From positions 62,001-126,000 of the forward strand of contig NC_008319.1 of assembly GCF_000014585.1 (NCBI RefSeq): a stretch of DNA of 64,000 nt, in the 5' to 3' direction. The notes below the pieces were generated by a model that was not told the origin of the DNA, ran no database searches, and saw only the letters and a list, made by a program, of their open reading frames with translations. Origin of the DNA: Synechococcus sp. CC9311 (GTDB lineage Bacteria; Cyanobacteriota; Cyanobacteriia; PCC-6307; Cyanobiaceae). Made by a program: the position numbers and the translations under genes. Shown in pieces: positions 48,274 to 57,110 of the stretch. Each line of letters opens with the position of its first letter. Within the stretch, counting starts at the first letter, position 1.

Positions 48274-49266
48274 ATGGCCGATCTTTCTGCTTTGGCTCCT
48301 CGTGTGATGTGCCTGGGTGAGGCATTGGTTGATCGACTTGGGCCGCTGGGGGGAGATCCCGTGACGGCAGCTCCTGAATCTTGTGATGATCGTTTGGGCG
48401 GTGCACCTGCGAACGTGGCCTGTGCTCTTGCCCGATTGGGCACTCCTGTCGGTCTGGTTGGTCGACTTGGTGAAGACTCAATTGGTTCTGCCTTTCGTGA
48501 TCTATTTCAGCAGCGGGGTGTGGCTGTTCAAGCCCTTCAACGCGATGTAAGTCACCCAAGTCGGGTGGTGTTGGTTCGCCGCCATGCCAATGGTGAGCGT
48601 GTGTTTCAGGGTTTTGCAGGAGATCACGCCCTGGGGTTTGCCGATCAGATGCTGAATCTTGGCGAATTGGAAGCGGTTTGGCCGATGGTGTCGAAGCAGG
48701 CTCGCTGGTTGCTCGTTGGAACGATTCCATTGGCAACGCCAACTTCTGCTGATTCGCTGCAGTGGTTGTTGGCTCAAGCCCAGGCGGCAAGCCTTGCGCT
48801 TGCTGTAGATGTGAATTGGCGCCCCACGTTTTGGGATCCCGAGGCAGATCCAGCAGCTGGTCCTACCGCTGATGCATTGGCGGTGATCAAGCCGTTGTTG
48901 GAACAGGCCTCCCTGATCAAATTGGCTCGGGAGGAGGCGTTGTGGTTCTTCGGCAGTGATGATCCTGCTGCTGTCGCTAAAGATTTGCCGCAGCAGCCCG
49001 ATGTTGTTGTAACCGATGGAGCCAACCCCATTCGCTGGTTTATCGAGCATGAGGCTGGGAGTATGCCGGTGTTTCAGCCTTCTCAGGTCATCGACACCAC
49101 TGGGGCAGGGGACGCGTTCACTGCGGGTCTATTGCACTGTTGGGATCGTCCCGTGAATGAGCGGCTGTACTTTGCGTCAGCCTGCGGTGCTCTTGTTTGC
49201 AGCGGTGCCGGAGCCATCGATCCACAGCCGCAAGAGCAGGATGTTCTCACCTTCCTGAATCGATGA
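48274..49266 (+). CDS. PfkB-family carbohydrate kinase, fructokinase-like
   Basis: Ribokinase-fold sugar kinase of 330 residues. The first PfkB signature GGAPANVACALARLG is near 38-52 and the second, IDTTGAGDAFTAG with the catalytic Asp, near 272-284. Overall it is closest to fructokinases; the sugar is inferred from family likeness. It is convergent with a second, unlike PfkB kinase after a structured 117-base spacer. Confidence 0.9.
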   Translation: MADLSALAPRVMCLGEALVDRLGPLGGDPVTAAPESCDDRLGGAPANVACALARLGTPVGLVGRLGEDSIGSAFRDLFQQRGVAVQALQRDVSHPSRVVLVRRHANGERVFQGFAGDHALGFADQMLNLGELEAVWPMVSKQARWLLVGTIPLATPTSADSLQWLLAQAQAASLALAVDVNWRPTFWDPEADPAAGPTADALAVIKPLLEQASLIKLAREEALWFFGSDDPAAVAKDLPQQPDVVVTDGANPIRWFIEHEAGSMPVFQPSQVIDTTGAGDAFTAGLLHCWDRPVNERLYFASACGALVCSGAGAIDPQPQEQDVLTFLNR

Positions 49267-49311
49267 CGGTTGGGCGTTGCTACGGATGGGGGATCCCTTG
49301 CTTCTCCTCAA

Positions 49312-49360
49312 ACCATCGGATTCTTTTCTGAATAGCTCATTCTGAGCTGATTCCGATGGT
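49312..49360. terminator. Nested inverted repeats between two convergent kinase genes
   Basis: ACCATCGGA (49312-49320) is the reverse complement of TCCGATGGT (49352-49360), and AGCTC (49334-49338) pairs with GAGCT (49344-49348) inside it. Placed between two convergent genes, it probably ends both transcripts or protects their 3' ends. No clear U-tract on either strand. Confidence 0.5.
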
Positions 49361-49383
49361 GCCCTCCTGATGAGGTGCTGTTA

Positions 49384-50331
49384 TCAGACCTCGTGGATGT
49401 GAAGGGTGTGATTTCCCATGAAGCGGAGTGCTTCTTCTTTGCTAAACACGCTGGATGTCGCTGCGGTGCTTCGCACGCAGCTTGCACCCATGGCGCTTCC
49501 CCAGCGTACGCAGCCTTTTAGGTCCTCCCCGTTGAGATACCCAGCAATGAACCCTGCGTCAAAGGCGTCCCCGGCGCCCGTCCCGCCGAGAAAGGAGGTG
49601 GAATAAGCATCACTACGAAGGCGCAGTCCATCGGTCACGACATAGGTCCCTTGAGCACCATCCGTAATCACCACCGTGCTAGCTCCGGCATCGCCGAACA
49701 TCTGTGCCTGGTCCCAAGGGTTCTTACGCCCAGTCAAGAGAGCCGCTTCATCACGATTCGGGAGCACCACGTCGGTGAAGGGCAAAACGCGCTGCACCCG
49801 TTCCATGGCAAGAGGGTCTTTGACCTCAATGACATCCAGCACCACAAGAGCACCGTTAGCGCGGGCCTGTTGAAGGCGTTCTTGGGTTTGAACGCTTTCG
49901 AGGGCGTCTAGCAAGAGAAAGCCGCCGATATGAATGACGGCTGCGGATTCGATCAGGCCCTCCGGAATCATGCTGCATTTGAAAAGCCGGTTGGCTCCCA
50001 CCACTGAGATCAAGCGTCGATCACCCCCCTCCACATTGATCACAGCTGATGTTGCGGTCGTGGCCTGGGAGCAGCGGCTTACCCCAGTGGTTTGAACTCC
50101 AGCTTCCTCCAGGGTTCGCAGAAGAAAGTCGCCGAATGGATCTTCTCCAATGCACCCCCCTAAACACACATCTACGCCCAACTTGGCCAAGTCGTAAGCG
50201 GTATTGGCAGCACAGCCCCCTAAGCAAAGTTCCATTAGGGAGGTCTCTACGATTTGACCGGCGTTTGGCAAGGCCGGCACTGGGTCGCAGACCAGATCAG
50301 CGCAGAGAAGACCAAGGCATAAACAATCCAA
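49384..50331 (-). CDS. PfkB-family kinase beside a glutamine-synthetase-like gene
   Basis: 315-residue ribokinase-fold kinase with CLGGCAANTAYDLAKLG near 36-52 and GGTGAGDAFDAGF near 250-262. Not closely alike to the kinase at 48274. Its start codon directly follows the stop of the glutamine-synthetase-like gene with no spacer, so the two are cotranscribed and probably share a pathway. Sugar or nucleoside-like substrate unknown. Confidence 0.87.
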   Translation of the reverse strand: MDCLCLGLLCADLVCDPVPALPNAGQIVETSLMELCLGGCAANTAYDLAKLGVDVCLGGCIGEDPFGDFLLRTLEEAGVQTTGVSRCSQATTATSAVINVEGGDRRLISVVGANRLFKCSMIPEGLIESAAVIHIGGFLLLDALESVQTQERLQQARANGALVVLDVIEVKDPLAMERVQRVLPFTDVVLPNRDEAALLTGRKNPWDQAQMFGDAGASTVVITDGAQGTYVVTDGLRLRSDAYSTSFLGGTGAGDAFDAGFIAGYLNGEDLKGCVRWGSAMGASCVRSTAATSSVFSKEEALRFMGNHTLHIHEV

Positions 50332-51687
50332 CTACACCAGTCCTCCCACGATCGGCCACCAGCAACTGTCACTCACTTGTTGCTCTTCCGATTTTGTTTC
50401 TACCCGGTGGATTTCAGCGGCAAGGCTGTCTAAGAGTGATCCGTGCAACAGCGGGCCCATGGCCTCAAGAAGGACAGCGTCGCGCTCCAGCGCTATTCGT
50501 GCCTCAACAAGACTGGCTGGAAGCCTGCAAACGCTGTGGTCGTTAACGAGTGCCGGATCGCCGATCTGCTCTGGTGGAAGGATGCGTTTATGTCTCATGG
50601 CATCCAGCACTTGGGCCTGTAGTGCACCGAGTAACAGGTAGGGATTTGCAGTGGGATCGACTGCCTTGATCTCCAGGTGGGCCGCACTTTGATCTGACGC
50701 AGTGGGGATGAACCGAACGGCTGCCTCACGGTTCTCCATCCCCCAGACCTGGAAGGGCGCAGACCAGCTGCTGGGCACTAGGCGTAGATAAGACACGGGT
50801 GATGGGCTAGCCAGGGCTACCAGTCCAGGTAGCTGTTCGAGCACTCCTGCGATCAGGGCTTCGCCCTCAGGACGCAGCCCATAGGGCCCGGAACCTTCCT
50901 GTAGCAAGGGGCCTTGCGAATCTCGGACACTGAAGTGCAGATGGCCGCCATTCCCAACCCAGTCGAGCCTGGGTTTGGCACTGAAGCTGCTGAACCAGCC
51001 GAAGCGGCGTGTCACACGTTGAATCACCAATCGGGCACGAATCAGTTGGTCCGCCGCTTGAAGGGGGGCTTGGGCTGCGAAGGAGAGTTCGAACTGTGAG
51101 GGGCCATATTCGGGATGAAATTGGAGCCAGTCCACATCGGCTGCATCCAATGCCTTGAGGAGTGCCGAGGCGTAATCGAGGCCCTCGATCAAGCGGTCCG
51201 CGCCATAAGGGCCACCAGCGATCACTGCCTTTGGGGAGCCATCGTTGTCTGGGGTGATGACGACCCACTCCAGTTCAAATCCAGCAGTGAGGGAAAGGCC
51301 TTTTCGATGCAATGTTTCTCCCATTCGGCGGCAGAAGTGGCGCTGATCTGCCTCGTAGGCACCAGTGCTGTTGCGGTTCCATCGTTCGCCTGCGGCCCAG
51401 GCCCAGCCTTGATCGGGTTCCAGCATCGCCAGTGATGATGGATCAGCCTTGAGGCGCAGATCCCCATCCGGTCGAGTGAGGCGATGTGCCGGATCGATGA
51501 TTCCGTCCGAGCGGAAGGCGTCGGAGATCGGCGAGAAGCCAACGCCAACGTCGATGGCGAGTTGCCAACGGCGCAATGGAACAACCTTGACGAGCGACTC
51601 GCCCGCGTGGTTGTCCCAGGTGATAGCGATCTGACGAACACCCCTGGCGCTTAACGCTTCGAGAGAGGTGTCATGCTCCGTGCTCAT
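50332..51687 (-). CDS. Glutamine-synthetase-family ligase
   Basis: 451-residue member of the glutamine synthetase superfamily, not the GlnA of nitrogen assimilation. The fold motifs remain: a GFELEW metal-ligand strand, the HPEYGPSQFEL segment that replaces the HEVA-type motif, NGGHLHFS for ATP and metal binding, and EIKAVDPTANPYL near the end. Related proteins form gamma-glutamyl amides with amines such as putrescine or ethanolamine. It is upstream of a PfkB kinase with no gap and divergent from a sodium:solute symporter. Substrate is inferred only by context. Confidence 0.87.
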   Translation of the reverse strand: MSTEHDTSLEALSARGVRQIAITWDNHAGESLVKVVPLRRWQLAIDVGVGFSPISDAFRSDGIIDPAHRLTRPDGDLRLKADPSSLAMLEPDQGWAWAAGERWNRNSTGAYEADQRHFCRRMGETLHRKGLSLTAGFELEWVVITPDNDGSPKAVIAGGPYGADRLIEGLDYASALLKALDAADVDWLQFHPEYGPSQFELSFAAQAPLQAADQLIRARLVIQRVTRRFGWFSSFSAKPRLDWVGNGGHLHFSVRDSQGPLLQEGSGPYGLRPEGEALIAGVLEQLPGLVALASPSPVSYLRLVPSSWSAPFQVWGMENREAAVRFIPTASDQSAAHLEIKAVDPTANPYLLLGALQAQVLDAMRHKRILPPEQIGDPALVNDHSVCRLPASLVEARIALERDAVLLEAMGPLLHGSLLDSLAAEIHRVETKSEEQQVSDSCWWPIVGGLV

Positions 51688-51720
51688 GGCTTGGCGTCCA
51701 GTGTTTCAAGGATGAAGCCT

Positions 51721-51738
51721 GCAGCGTTGAGACGCTGC
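51721..51738. promoter_or_regulatory. Hairpin or operator in the ligase/symporter divergent spacer
   Basis: GCAGCGT (51721-51727) and ACGCTGC (51732-51738) are perfect inverted repeats with a TGAG loop, in the 128 bases between two divergent operons. It may bind a shared regulator or fold in the leader. Confidence 0.4.
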
Positions 51739-51815
51739 GCTCTAGTTGCCTTGGTGTGGGGTCTTGGGCTGAAAAAGTGATTGATCAGAATGAAGGTTGA
51801 GAAGGAGTGCGATTC

Positions 51816-52001
51816 ATGGTTGTCATGCCAAGCCGCTTGCCATGGTTGGCCTTGCTCGCTGCTGTTGCTTTGGCATTAGTGGTGCATTTTCAGGCTGCAT
51901 CGGCCCTGCCGTTTTGGGCTGGCCTGCCTGCCTGGGTGTTGATGTTCATCGTCCTTCAGGCGGCACTCACCCTGATCGCTGCTTGGATCGCCCGCCCATG
52001 A
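51816..52001 (+). CDS. 61-residue two-helix membrane protein, partner of the symporter
   Basis: Two hydrophobic helices (about 8-24 and 37-58) separated by a short loop with LPFWAGLP, ending in Arg-Pro. A strong ribosome-binding site GAAGGAG at 51801-51807 points to the ATG at 51816; a GTG at 51807 overlaps that site and is less likely. Its stop overlaps the ATG of the symporter gene (ATGA), so translation is coupled. Small proteins of this shape (DUF3311 and YhdT types) sit before sodium:solute symporters in other bacteria. Confidence 0.75.
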   Translation: MVVMPSRLPWLALLAAVALALVVHFQAASALPFWAGLPAWVLMFIVLQAALTLIAAWIARP

Positions 52002-53455
52002 CCACCACCCTGATTTCTGCGCTCATCTCTCTTGTTGTCTATCTGCTGGCTTTGCTCTGGCTAGGTGCTCAAAGTCTTGGGGGACAAACCAACAGCGCCG
52101 ACTCCTATTTTTTGGCCGATCGCCGCCTGCGTGCCGGCGTGTTGTTTTTCACGCTGATCGCGACCAACTTCAGTGCTTTTTTCTTTCTTGGCTTTGCCGG
52201 GGCGGGATATCGAATCGGGATTGCCTATTACCCAATGATGGCTTTTGGAACAGGATTAGCTGCTCTCAGCTTCGGCAGCCTTGGCTGTCGGGTGAGGAGA
52301 CTCAGCGCTCAACATGGCCTCATCACTCCTTCTGAATTGATCGGCCATCTCCTGCCTGGAGAAGGGGTGCGCTTATTGGTGCTTGCAGTAATGGTGCTGT
52401 TCACCCTTCCTTATTTGGCTCTGCAGCCATTGGGTGCGGGGTATTTGCTGGAAAGTCTCACTGGAGGCGTCGTTCCTTTTGAAGTGGGAGCAGTACTGCT
52501 CACGGTTGTGATTGTGCTCTATGTCGTTGGCGGTGGTATGCGAGCTGTGGCCCGCACCGATGTGCTTCAAGGAGTGCTGATGTTTTTGCTAATGCTGATG
52601 GCTTTTGTGGCTGTTGCCGTAGGTGTGGGTGGAGTTCAAACCGCAAATCGCACGCTTTTGCAACAGCTTCCTGATCTCTTTAGCGGGGCTGGACGCAATG
52701 ATTTTTTTACGCCTCGAATGATGGCGAGCTATTTGCTCCTTTGGCCGTTATGTCTTCCGATGTTCCCGCAGATGCTGATGCGTTTTTTCGCTGCTGGGGA
52801 TGACCGCTCGCTGAAACAGTCGATGGTGCTTTATCCCGTCGTGGCGGGAGTGCTGTTTATTTGTCCAGTGATGATCGGGATGTGGGGGCATCTGGCCTTC
52901 CCCGATCTGGTGGGTCGCGCATCCGATCAGATCATGCCGTTGATGCTGGGGCGTTACAGCCCGGAGTGGCTGACAGGAATCGTGATGGTGGGGGCTTTGG
53001 CTGCGTTTATGTCCACTTTGGATTCGCAATTGTTGGCCCTGTCTTCCATGTTGACCCGCGACTTATATAAGAGGTATTGGCGCCCACAAGCATCTTTGCC
53101 GGAGCAAGTGCGTGTCGGGCAGCTGGTGGTGATTGCACTTGCTGTCTCTGGTCTGGTCATTGCGCTTCGTCCGCCGGAGGCGATTTTGTCGCTGGCAACC
53201 CATGCGTTTTCGGGTCTCGCTTTGTTGTTCCCGATGCTGGTGGGGGCGGTTTATGGCCTGCGATGGTCCGTTATTGGCGCCATTTTGTCGGTCATCGGGG
53301 GAGAAGCCGTTCTGCTGGGGTTTGCAACCGGCGTGATTCCAGAGGTGTTCCAGGGGGGCTGTTTGCCTTTGATTCCAGCACTGGTGGTCGCATGCTCGAT
53401 TTTGGTTGTGGATCAGGTCATCTCTCGCTGGTCGTCGTCTTTCTTGCAGGCATGA
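51998..53455 (+). CDS. Sodium:solute symporter family transporter
   Basis: 485 residues from the ATG at 51998, with about 13 hydrophobic helices. The family signatures are visible: a GGQTNSADSYFLADRRL segment after helix 1, FSAFFFLGFAGAGYR, and MSTLDSQLLALSSMLTRD in the sodium-site helix near residue 340-355. Related carriers bring in pantothenate, proline, sugars or carboxylates; the solute is unknown. It is translated from the stop of the 61-residue gene and overlaps the end of tsaE by 38 bases on the opposite strand. Confidence 0.9.
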   Translation: MTTTLISALISLVVYLLALLWLGAQSLGGQTNSADSYFLADRRLRAGVLFFTLIATNFSAFFFLGFAGAGYRIGIAYYPMMAFGTGLAALSFGSLGCRVRRLSAQHGLITPSELIGHLLPGEGVRLLVLAVMVLFTLPYLALQPLGAGYLLESLTGGVVPFEVGAVLLTVVIVLYVVGGGMRAVARTDVLQGVLMFLLMLMAFVAVAVGVGGVQTANRTLLQQLPDLFSGAGRNDFFTPRMMASYLLLWPLCLPMFPQMLMRFFAAGDDRSLKQSMVLYPVVAGVLFICPVMIGMWGHLAFPDLVGRASDQIMPLMLGRYSPEWLTGIVMVGALAAFMSTLDSQLLALSSMLTRDLYKRYWRPQASLPEQVRVGQLVVIALAVSGLVIALRPPEAILSLATHAFSGLALLFPMLVGAVYGLRWSVIGAILSVIGGEAVLLGFATGVIPEVFQGGCLPLIPALVVACSILVVDQVISRWSSSFLQA

Positions 53456-53942
53456 CGTTCGGACACTGCAGCGAGATGGTGCGTCCTCCGCCAGGGGCGT
53501 AATTGAGATCTAAAAACCAGGCGTCAGGTAGAGAAAGGCTGAGCCTTTCAGGCCACTCCACCACGAGCAGGGCTCCCATCGCAGAGGCTTCTTCTTCTTC
53601 TTGAAGGAAGAGGTCGTTGGCTGCGAAGGCTTGCTCGAGGCGGTACAGGTCGAGATGGATCAGTGGTGGGGTGCCTTCGGGGTAGTGCTGAGCAAGTGCA
53701 AAGGTTGGGCTGGTGATCGGTTCTTGGATTCCTAGAGCGTCGGCTAGCCCCTGCACGAGAGAGGTTTTGCCTGCTCCGAGTGGTCCCTGTAGGAGCAAGA
53801 TGTCGTGCGGTTTGAGGCGCGCTGCCAACATCCGGCCAAGGTCTTTTGTGGCCTCAAGATCGTCAAGGATCCTTGTCTCATCTGTAGATTGGCGGATAAG
53901 GGAGCCCGAAGCCTCGGCGTCTCCGAAGTATTTATCGTTCAC
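53418..53942 (-). CDS. tsaE: tRNA threonylcarbamoyladenosine synthesis protein TsaE
   Basis: ATPase that cycles the TsaB-TsaD complex making t6A37 in tRNA. The P-loop GPLGAGKTS is at 53-61, followed by [25 protein letters not shown], the family's switch region. 174 residues; the first 28 residues are extra. Its 3' end overlaps the symporter gene by 38 bases. Divergent from ahcY. Confidence 0.93.
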   Translation of the reverse strand: MNDKYFGDAEASGSLIRQSTDETRILDDLEATKDLGRMLAARLKPHDILLLQGPLGAGKTSLVQGLADALGIQEPITSPTFALAQHYPEGTPPLIHLDLYRLEQAFAANDLFLQEEEEASAMGALLVVEWPERLSLSLPDAWFLDLNYAPGGGRTISLQCPNVMPARKTTTSER

Positions 53943-53966
53943 ATCCTCCCCAGGGAGCTTTTCAAT

Positions 53967-55397
53967 ATGGTGGCAACAGCCGCGGCAACGGCCGAACTTC
54001 AGGTCGCAAAGGACTACGTCATTGCGGATATCGGTTTAGCCGATTTTGGACGCAAGGAACTCAATATTGCTGAGACCGAGATGCCCGGTCTGATGGCATT
54101 GCGTGCCAAGTACGGCAAGGACAAGCCCTTGAAGGGGGCCCGGATTGCCGGCTCCCTGCACATGACGATTCAGACAGCTGTTCTGATCGAAACCCTGGTC
54201 GAGCTTGGTGCCGATGTGCGCTGGGCCTCCTGCAACATTTTCTCCACCCAAGACCACGCTGCAGCTGCGATGGCTGCTGGTGGGATTCCAGTCTTTGCTG
54301 TTAAGGGTGAAACCCTTGAGGAGTACTGGGATTACACCCATAGCATTCTCGAATGGGGCGATGGCGGAACGCCCAACATGATCCTGGACGACGGTGGGGA
54401 TGCCACCGGTCTGGTGATGTTGGGTAGCAAGGCTGAGCAGGACATCACCGTGCTCGATAACCCTTCCAACGAAGAGGAGACCTTCCTGTTCGCTTCGATC
54501 AAGAAGAAGTTGGCCAAGGATTCCAGTTTCTACAGCCGTATTAAGGCTGAGATTCAGGGTGTGACCGAGGAGACCACCACAGGAGTGGCTCGTCTTTACA
54601 AGATGCAGAAGAGCGGAGAGCTTCCCTTCCCTGCGATCAACGTCAACGATTCGGTCACGAAGAGCAAGTTCGACAACCTCTATGGCTGTCGTGAATCGCT
54701 GGTTGACAGCATTAAGCGCGCGACCGACGTGATGGTGGCTGGCAAGCAAGCCCTCGTGGTTGGTTACGGCGATGTAGGCAAGGGTTCTGCGCAGTCATTG
54801 CGTGGGCTTGGCGCCACCGTTTGCATTGCTGAAGTGGATCCCATTTGCGCACTGCAGGCTGCGATGGAGGGTTACCGGGTTGTCCGCCTCGAGGATGTGG
54901 TGGATCAGATGGACATCTTTGTGACCGCCACGGGTAACTACCAGGTGATCCGCAATGAGCATCTGGTGAAGATGAAGGACGAAGCGATCGTCTGCAACAT
55001 CGGACATTTCGATAATGAGATCGATGTGGCCTCTCTCAAATCCTATGAGTGGGACAACATCAAGCCTCAGGTGGATCACATCACCCTGCCTAGCGGCAAC
55101 AAGATTATTCTTCTTGCCGAAGGCCGTCTCGTGAATCTGGGCTGCGCCACCGGTCACCCTAGTTTCGTGATGAGCAACTCATTTACCAATCAAGTGTTGG
55201 CTCAGATTGAGCTGTTCACGAAGGGCAGTGAGTACGGCAAAGAGGTGTATGTGTTGCCTAAGCATCTCGATGAGATGGTGGCTCGCCTCCATCTTGAGAA
55301 GATCGGATGCAAGCTCACTGAGCTGAGTAAAGATCAAGCTGATTACATCAACGTTCCTGTGGAAGGCCCCTATAAGCCTGATCACTATCGTTATTGA
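53967..55397 (+). CDS. ahcY: Adenosylhomocysteinase
   Basis: Splits S-adenosylhomocysteine into adenosine and homocysteine, keeping methylation reactions going. The NAD loop [18 protein letters not shown], the [15 protein letters not shown] substrate segment and the C-terminal YKPDHYRY are all intact. The ATG at 53967 gives 476 residues, the normal bacterial length. The frame is open upstream to 53805, but that part only reads antisense to tsaE. A strong intrinsic terminator follows. Confidence 0.97.
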   Translation: MVATAAATAELQVAKDYVIADIGLADFGRKELNIAETEMPGLMALRAKYGKDKPLKGARIAGSLHMTIQTAVLIETLVELGADVRWASCNIFSTQDHAAAAMAAGGIPVFAVKGETLEEYWDYTHSILEWGDGGTPNMILDDGGDATGLVMLGSKAEQDITVLDNPSNEEETFLFASIKKKLAKDSSFYSRIKAEIQGVTEETTTGVARLYKMQKSGELPFPAINVNDSVTKSKFDNLYGCRESLVDSIKRATDVMVAGKQALVVGYGDVGKGSAQSLRGLGATVCIAEVDPICALQAAMEGYRVVRLEDVVDQMDIFVTATGNYQVIRNEHLVKMKDEAIVCNIGHFDNEIDVASLKSYEWDNIKPQVDHITLPSGNKIILLAEGRLVNLGCATGHPSFVMSNSFTNQVLAQIELFTKGSEYGKEVYVLPKHLDEMVARLHLEKIGCKLTELSKDQADYINVPVEGPYKPDHYRY

Positions 55398-55415
55398 TCA
55401 TTTTGAACTGATTGA

Positions 55416-55438
55416 GGGCTGCAAAAGCAGCCCTTTTT
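55416..55438 (+). terminator. Intrinsic terminator of ahcY
   Basis: GGGCTGC (55416-55422), AAAA loop, GCAGCCC (55427-55433) and TTTTT (55434-55438): a textbook rho-independent terminator 18 bases after the ahcY stop. Confidence 0.92.
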
Positions 55439-55677
55439 ATGTCCTTTTGCTCTTGGAGATTGTTGAGTAAACGATGGATTTTTGAGTTCGGTTTGTCTTT
55501 GATTTGAGGTTAAGGTGATATGTCTGCTGTGGAACGAGAATGACCTAGTGAACATCACTGTAAATGCAGCATTCCATGCTTCATTGATGAGTGAGATGTT
55601 CAGGGTGTTTAAGAGGCTTTGTTCTAACTGGCAATAAAATTGTGAAGATTTTTCTTTATGCAGTCAGCTTGCTTTGG

Positions 55678-55761
55678 CCTCAAAAATTGAGGAGTCGACT
55701 TAGGCTGTTAGGTCTCAAATGATGCTTTTCTGACTCGTAAGTCGAGACATTTTTCTTTTTT
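55678..55761 (+). ncRNA. Candidate small RNA with paired arms and a T-rich end
   Basis: Two adjacent inverted repeats: CCTCAA/TTGAGG (55678-55683, 55687-55692) and TCGACTTA/TAAGTCGA (55695-55702, 55738-55745), the latter enclosing 35 bases. A T-rich run follows directly (55749-55761). No coding frame fits. The promoter is not clear. It could equally be a leader of the dedA transcript. Confidence 0.4.
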
Positions 55762-55787
55762 CTATGGCTGATTCCGTTTTGCGAATC

Positions 55788-55822
55788 ACGTCATTGTCGA
55801 AGATGACGTTCGCTCATAAAGT
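55788..55822 (+). promoter_or_regulatory. Promoter-like site with overlapping palindrome before dedA
   Basis: A TTGTCG (55794-55799) and TAAAGT (55817-55822) are 17 bases apart, as a sigma-70 type -35 and -10. The palindrome ACGTCAT (55788-55794) with ATGACGT (55803-55809) covers the -35. A repressor bound there could block transcription of the DedA gene. Confidence 0.45.
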
Positions 55823-55856
55823 ATGAAATAATAGCTTTGCTTTGTCATTGTTGTGA

Positions 55857-56516
55857 ATGGGTCTGTCTGAACTGATTACTCAGCTTCCAGAGCTGATTGG
55901 GCAGGCCGTCGAGGCGAATCAATGGTTGGGGTATGGAGCCATTTTTGCTGCCATGTTTCTGGAAAACTTGTTTCCGCCCATCCCCTCAGAGCTGATCATG
56001 CCTCTGGGAGGGTTTTATGTGCAGCAAGGACAATTGCAATTCATCCCTGTTGTCCTTGCGGGTTTGATCGGAACGGTGCTGGGTGCGTTGCCTTGGTATG
56101 GCATCGGCCGCCTCATCAATGAACAACGCATTGAGCAATGGCTGGAGCGCCATGGCCGCTGGATCGGCATCAGCCCTGAGGAGCTCGCGCGGAGCCGCCG
56201 CTGGTTCAGTCGTTATGGCACTGCTTTGGTGTTTTGGGGACGGTTGGTGCCAGGCATTCGCACCCTGATTTCGGTTCCTGCTGGGATTGAACTGATGCCG
56301 ATGGCTCCGTTTTTAATTTGGACCACGGCTGGCAGCTTGATCTGGACGCTCTTGCTCACCATCGCCGGGATGGTGCTTGGTGAGGGCTACAGCAATGTTG
56401 AGGTCTGGATCGACCCCGTCTCCAAAGTGATCAAGGTAGGCCTGGTCATCGCTGTTTTGGCCGGTGGTATTTGGGTTGCCCTCAGGATTTGGCGTCGCCG
56501 CCAATCCGCCGATTAA
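55857..56516 (+). CDS. DedA-family (VTT domain) membrane protein
   Basis: 219-residue membrane protein of the DedA family, whose members flip lipid carriers or phospholipids. The family segments are clear: the ENLFPPIPSELIMPLGGF re-entrant motif near 37-54 with its conserved Glu and Pro, and FWGRLVPGIRTLISVPAGI near 123-141. Helices follow to the C-terminus, which ends in an Arg-rich tail. The gene follows a palindrome-bearing promoter and converges on ssb with a hairpin between. Confidence 0.9.
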   Translation: MGLSELITQLPELIGQAVEANQWLGYGAIFAAMFLENLFPPIPSELIMPLGGFYVQQGQLQFIPVVLAGLIGTVLGALPWYGIGRLINEQRIEQWLERHGRWIGISPEELARSRRWFSRYGTALVFWGRLVPGIRTLISVPAGIELMPMAPFLIWTTAGSLIWTLLLTIAGMVLGEGYSNVEVWIDPVSKVIKVGLVIAVLAGGIWVALRIWRRRQSAD

Positions 56517-56524
56517 CGCGTTGA

Positions 56525-56553
56525 GGCTCACCAGCGAACGGCTGTGGTGAGCC
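56525..56553. terminator. GC-rich hairpin between convergent dedA and ssb
   Basis: GGCTCACCA (56525-56533) and TGGTGAGCC (56545-56553) are perfect inverted repeats over an 11-base loop. It is placed where both genes end and probably serves as their shared 3' structure; no strong U-tract is seen. Confidence 0.5.
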
Positions 56554-56593
56554 CCGCCAACCCGCGGGAAAGCGGTTCGCCATGGCGGATGAT

Positions 56594-56974
56594 TTAGAAG
56601 GGAACCTCCTCGTCGCTGGGGCTTCCTCCCCCAAATCCACCGGAACCCGCTTCGCTGTCGCGCTTGGAGCCAAGAAGTTCGAGGCGATCAACGCGAACCA
56701 CGGGTTTGCTGCGTTCTTCGCCGCTATTGCGATCTGTCCAGCGATCCAATTTGAAGCTACCGATGATGCCGAGGAGTGATCCTTTTTTGACGTAATCAGC
56801 GGCAACCTGGGCCTGTTTGCCCCAGATCTCAAGGTTGAACCAATCCGGCTCGTCGTCGCGGCTGCGGCGATTCACTGCAATGGTCAGGTTGGCCACCATG
56901 CTTCCGGATTCGAAGTAGCGAACTTCGGGGTCTCGGCCAGCGCGGCCGACCAACGTTACGGAGTTGACACTCAT
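56594..56974 (-). CDS. ssb: Single-stranded DNA-binding protein
   Basis: 126-residue OB-fold protein that coats ssDNA in replication and repair. It begins MSVNSVTLVGRAGRDPEVRY, has the FNLEIWGKQAQ strand, a short Gly-rich linker, and the acidic partner-binding tip DEEVPF. Cyanobacterial short form. Divergent from mreB. Confidence 0.94.
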   Translation of the reverse strand: MSVNSVTLVGRAGRDPEVRYFESGSMVANLTIAVNRRSRDDEPDWFNLEIWGKQAQVAADYVKKGSLLGIIGSFKLDRWTDRNSGEERSKPVVRVDRLELLGSKRDSEAGSGGFGGGSPSDEEVPF

Positions 56975-57110
56975 AAAGGTTTGGTTTTGCGTGGATTAAT
57001 GATGCGCCACGGTTGTCGTAGCTGCTTTTAAGGAGTTCCACCCTCAGCGCCGGATGTATCAGCCGGTGCATGACACCCCACCTAAGATTCTGCGACTTGT
57101 GCCATAGCCA

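Larger units (their letters stand above)
55398..55856. other. 459-base AT-rich gap after ahcY
   Basis: It holds the ahcY terminator at its start, a candidate small RNA at 55678-55761, and a promoter with a palindrome before dedA. A 20-codon frame at about 55764-55826 overlies the palindrome and is probably chance. Between 55440 and 55670 I see no gene or clear structure. Confidence 0.6.

Noticed and set aside
55764-55826. 20-codon frame before dedA
   Set aside because: It overlaps the promoter palindrome and has no ribosome-binding site.
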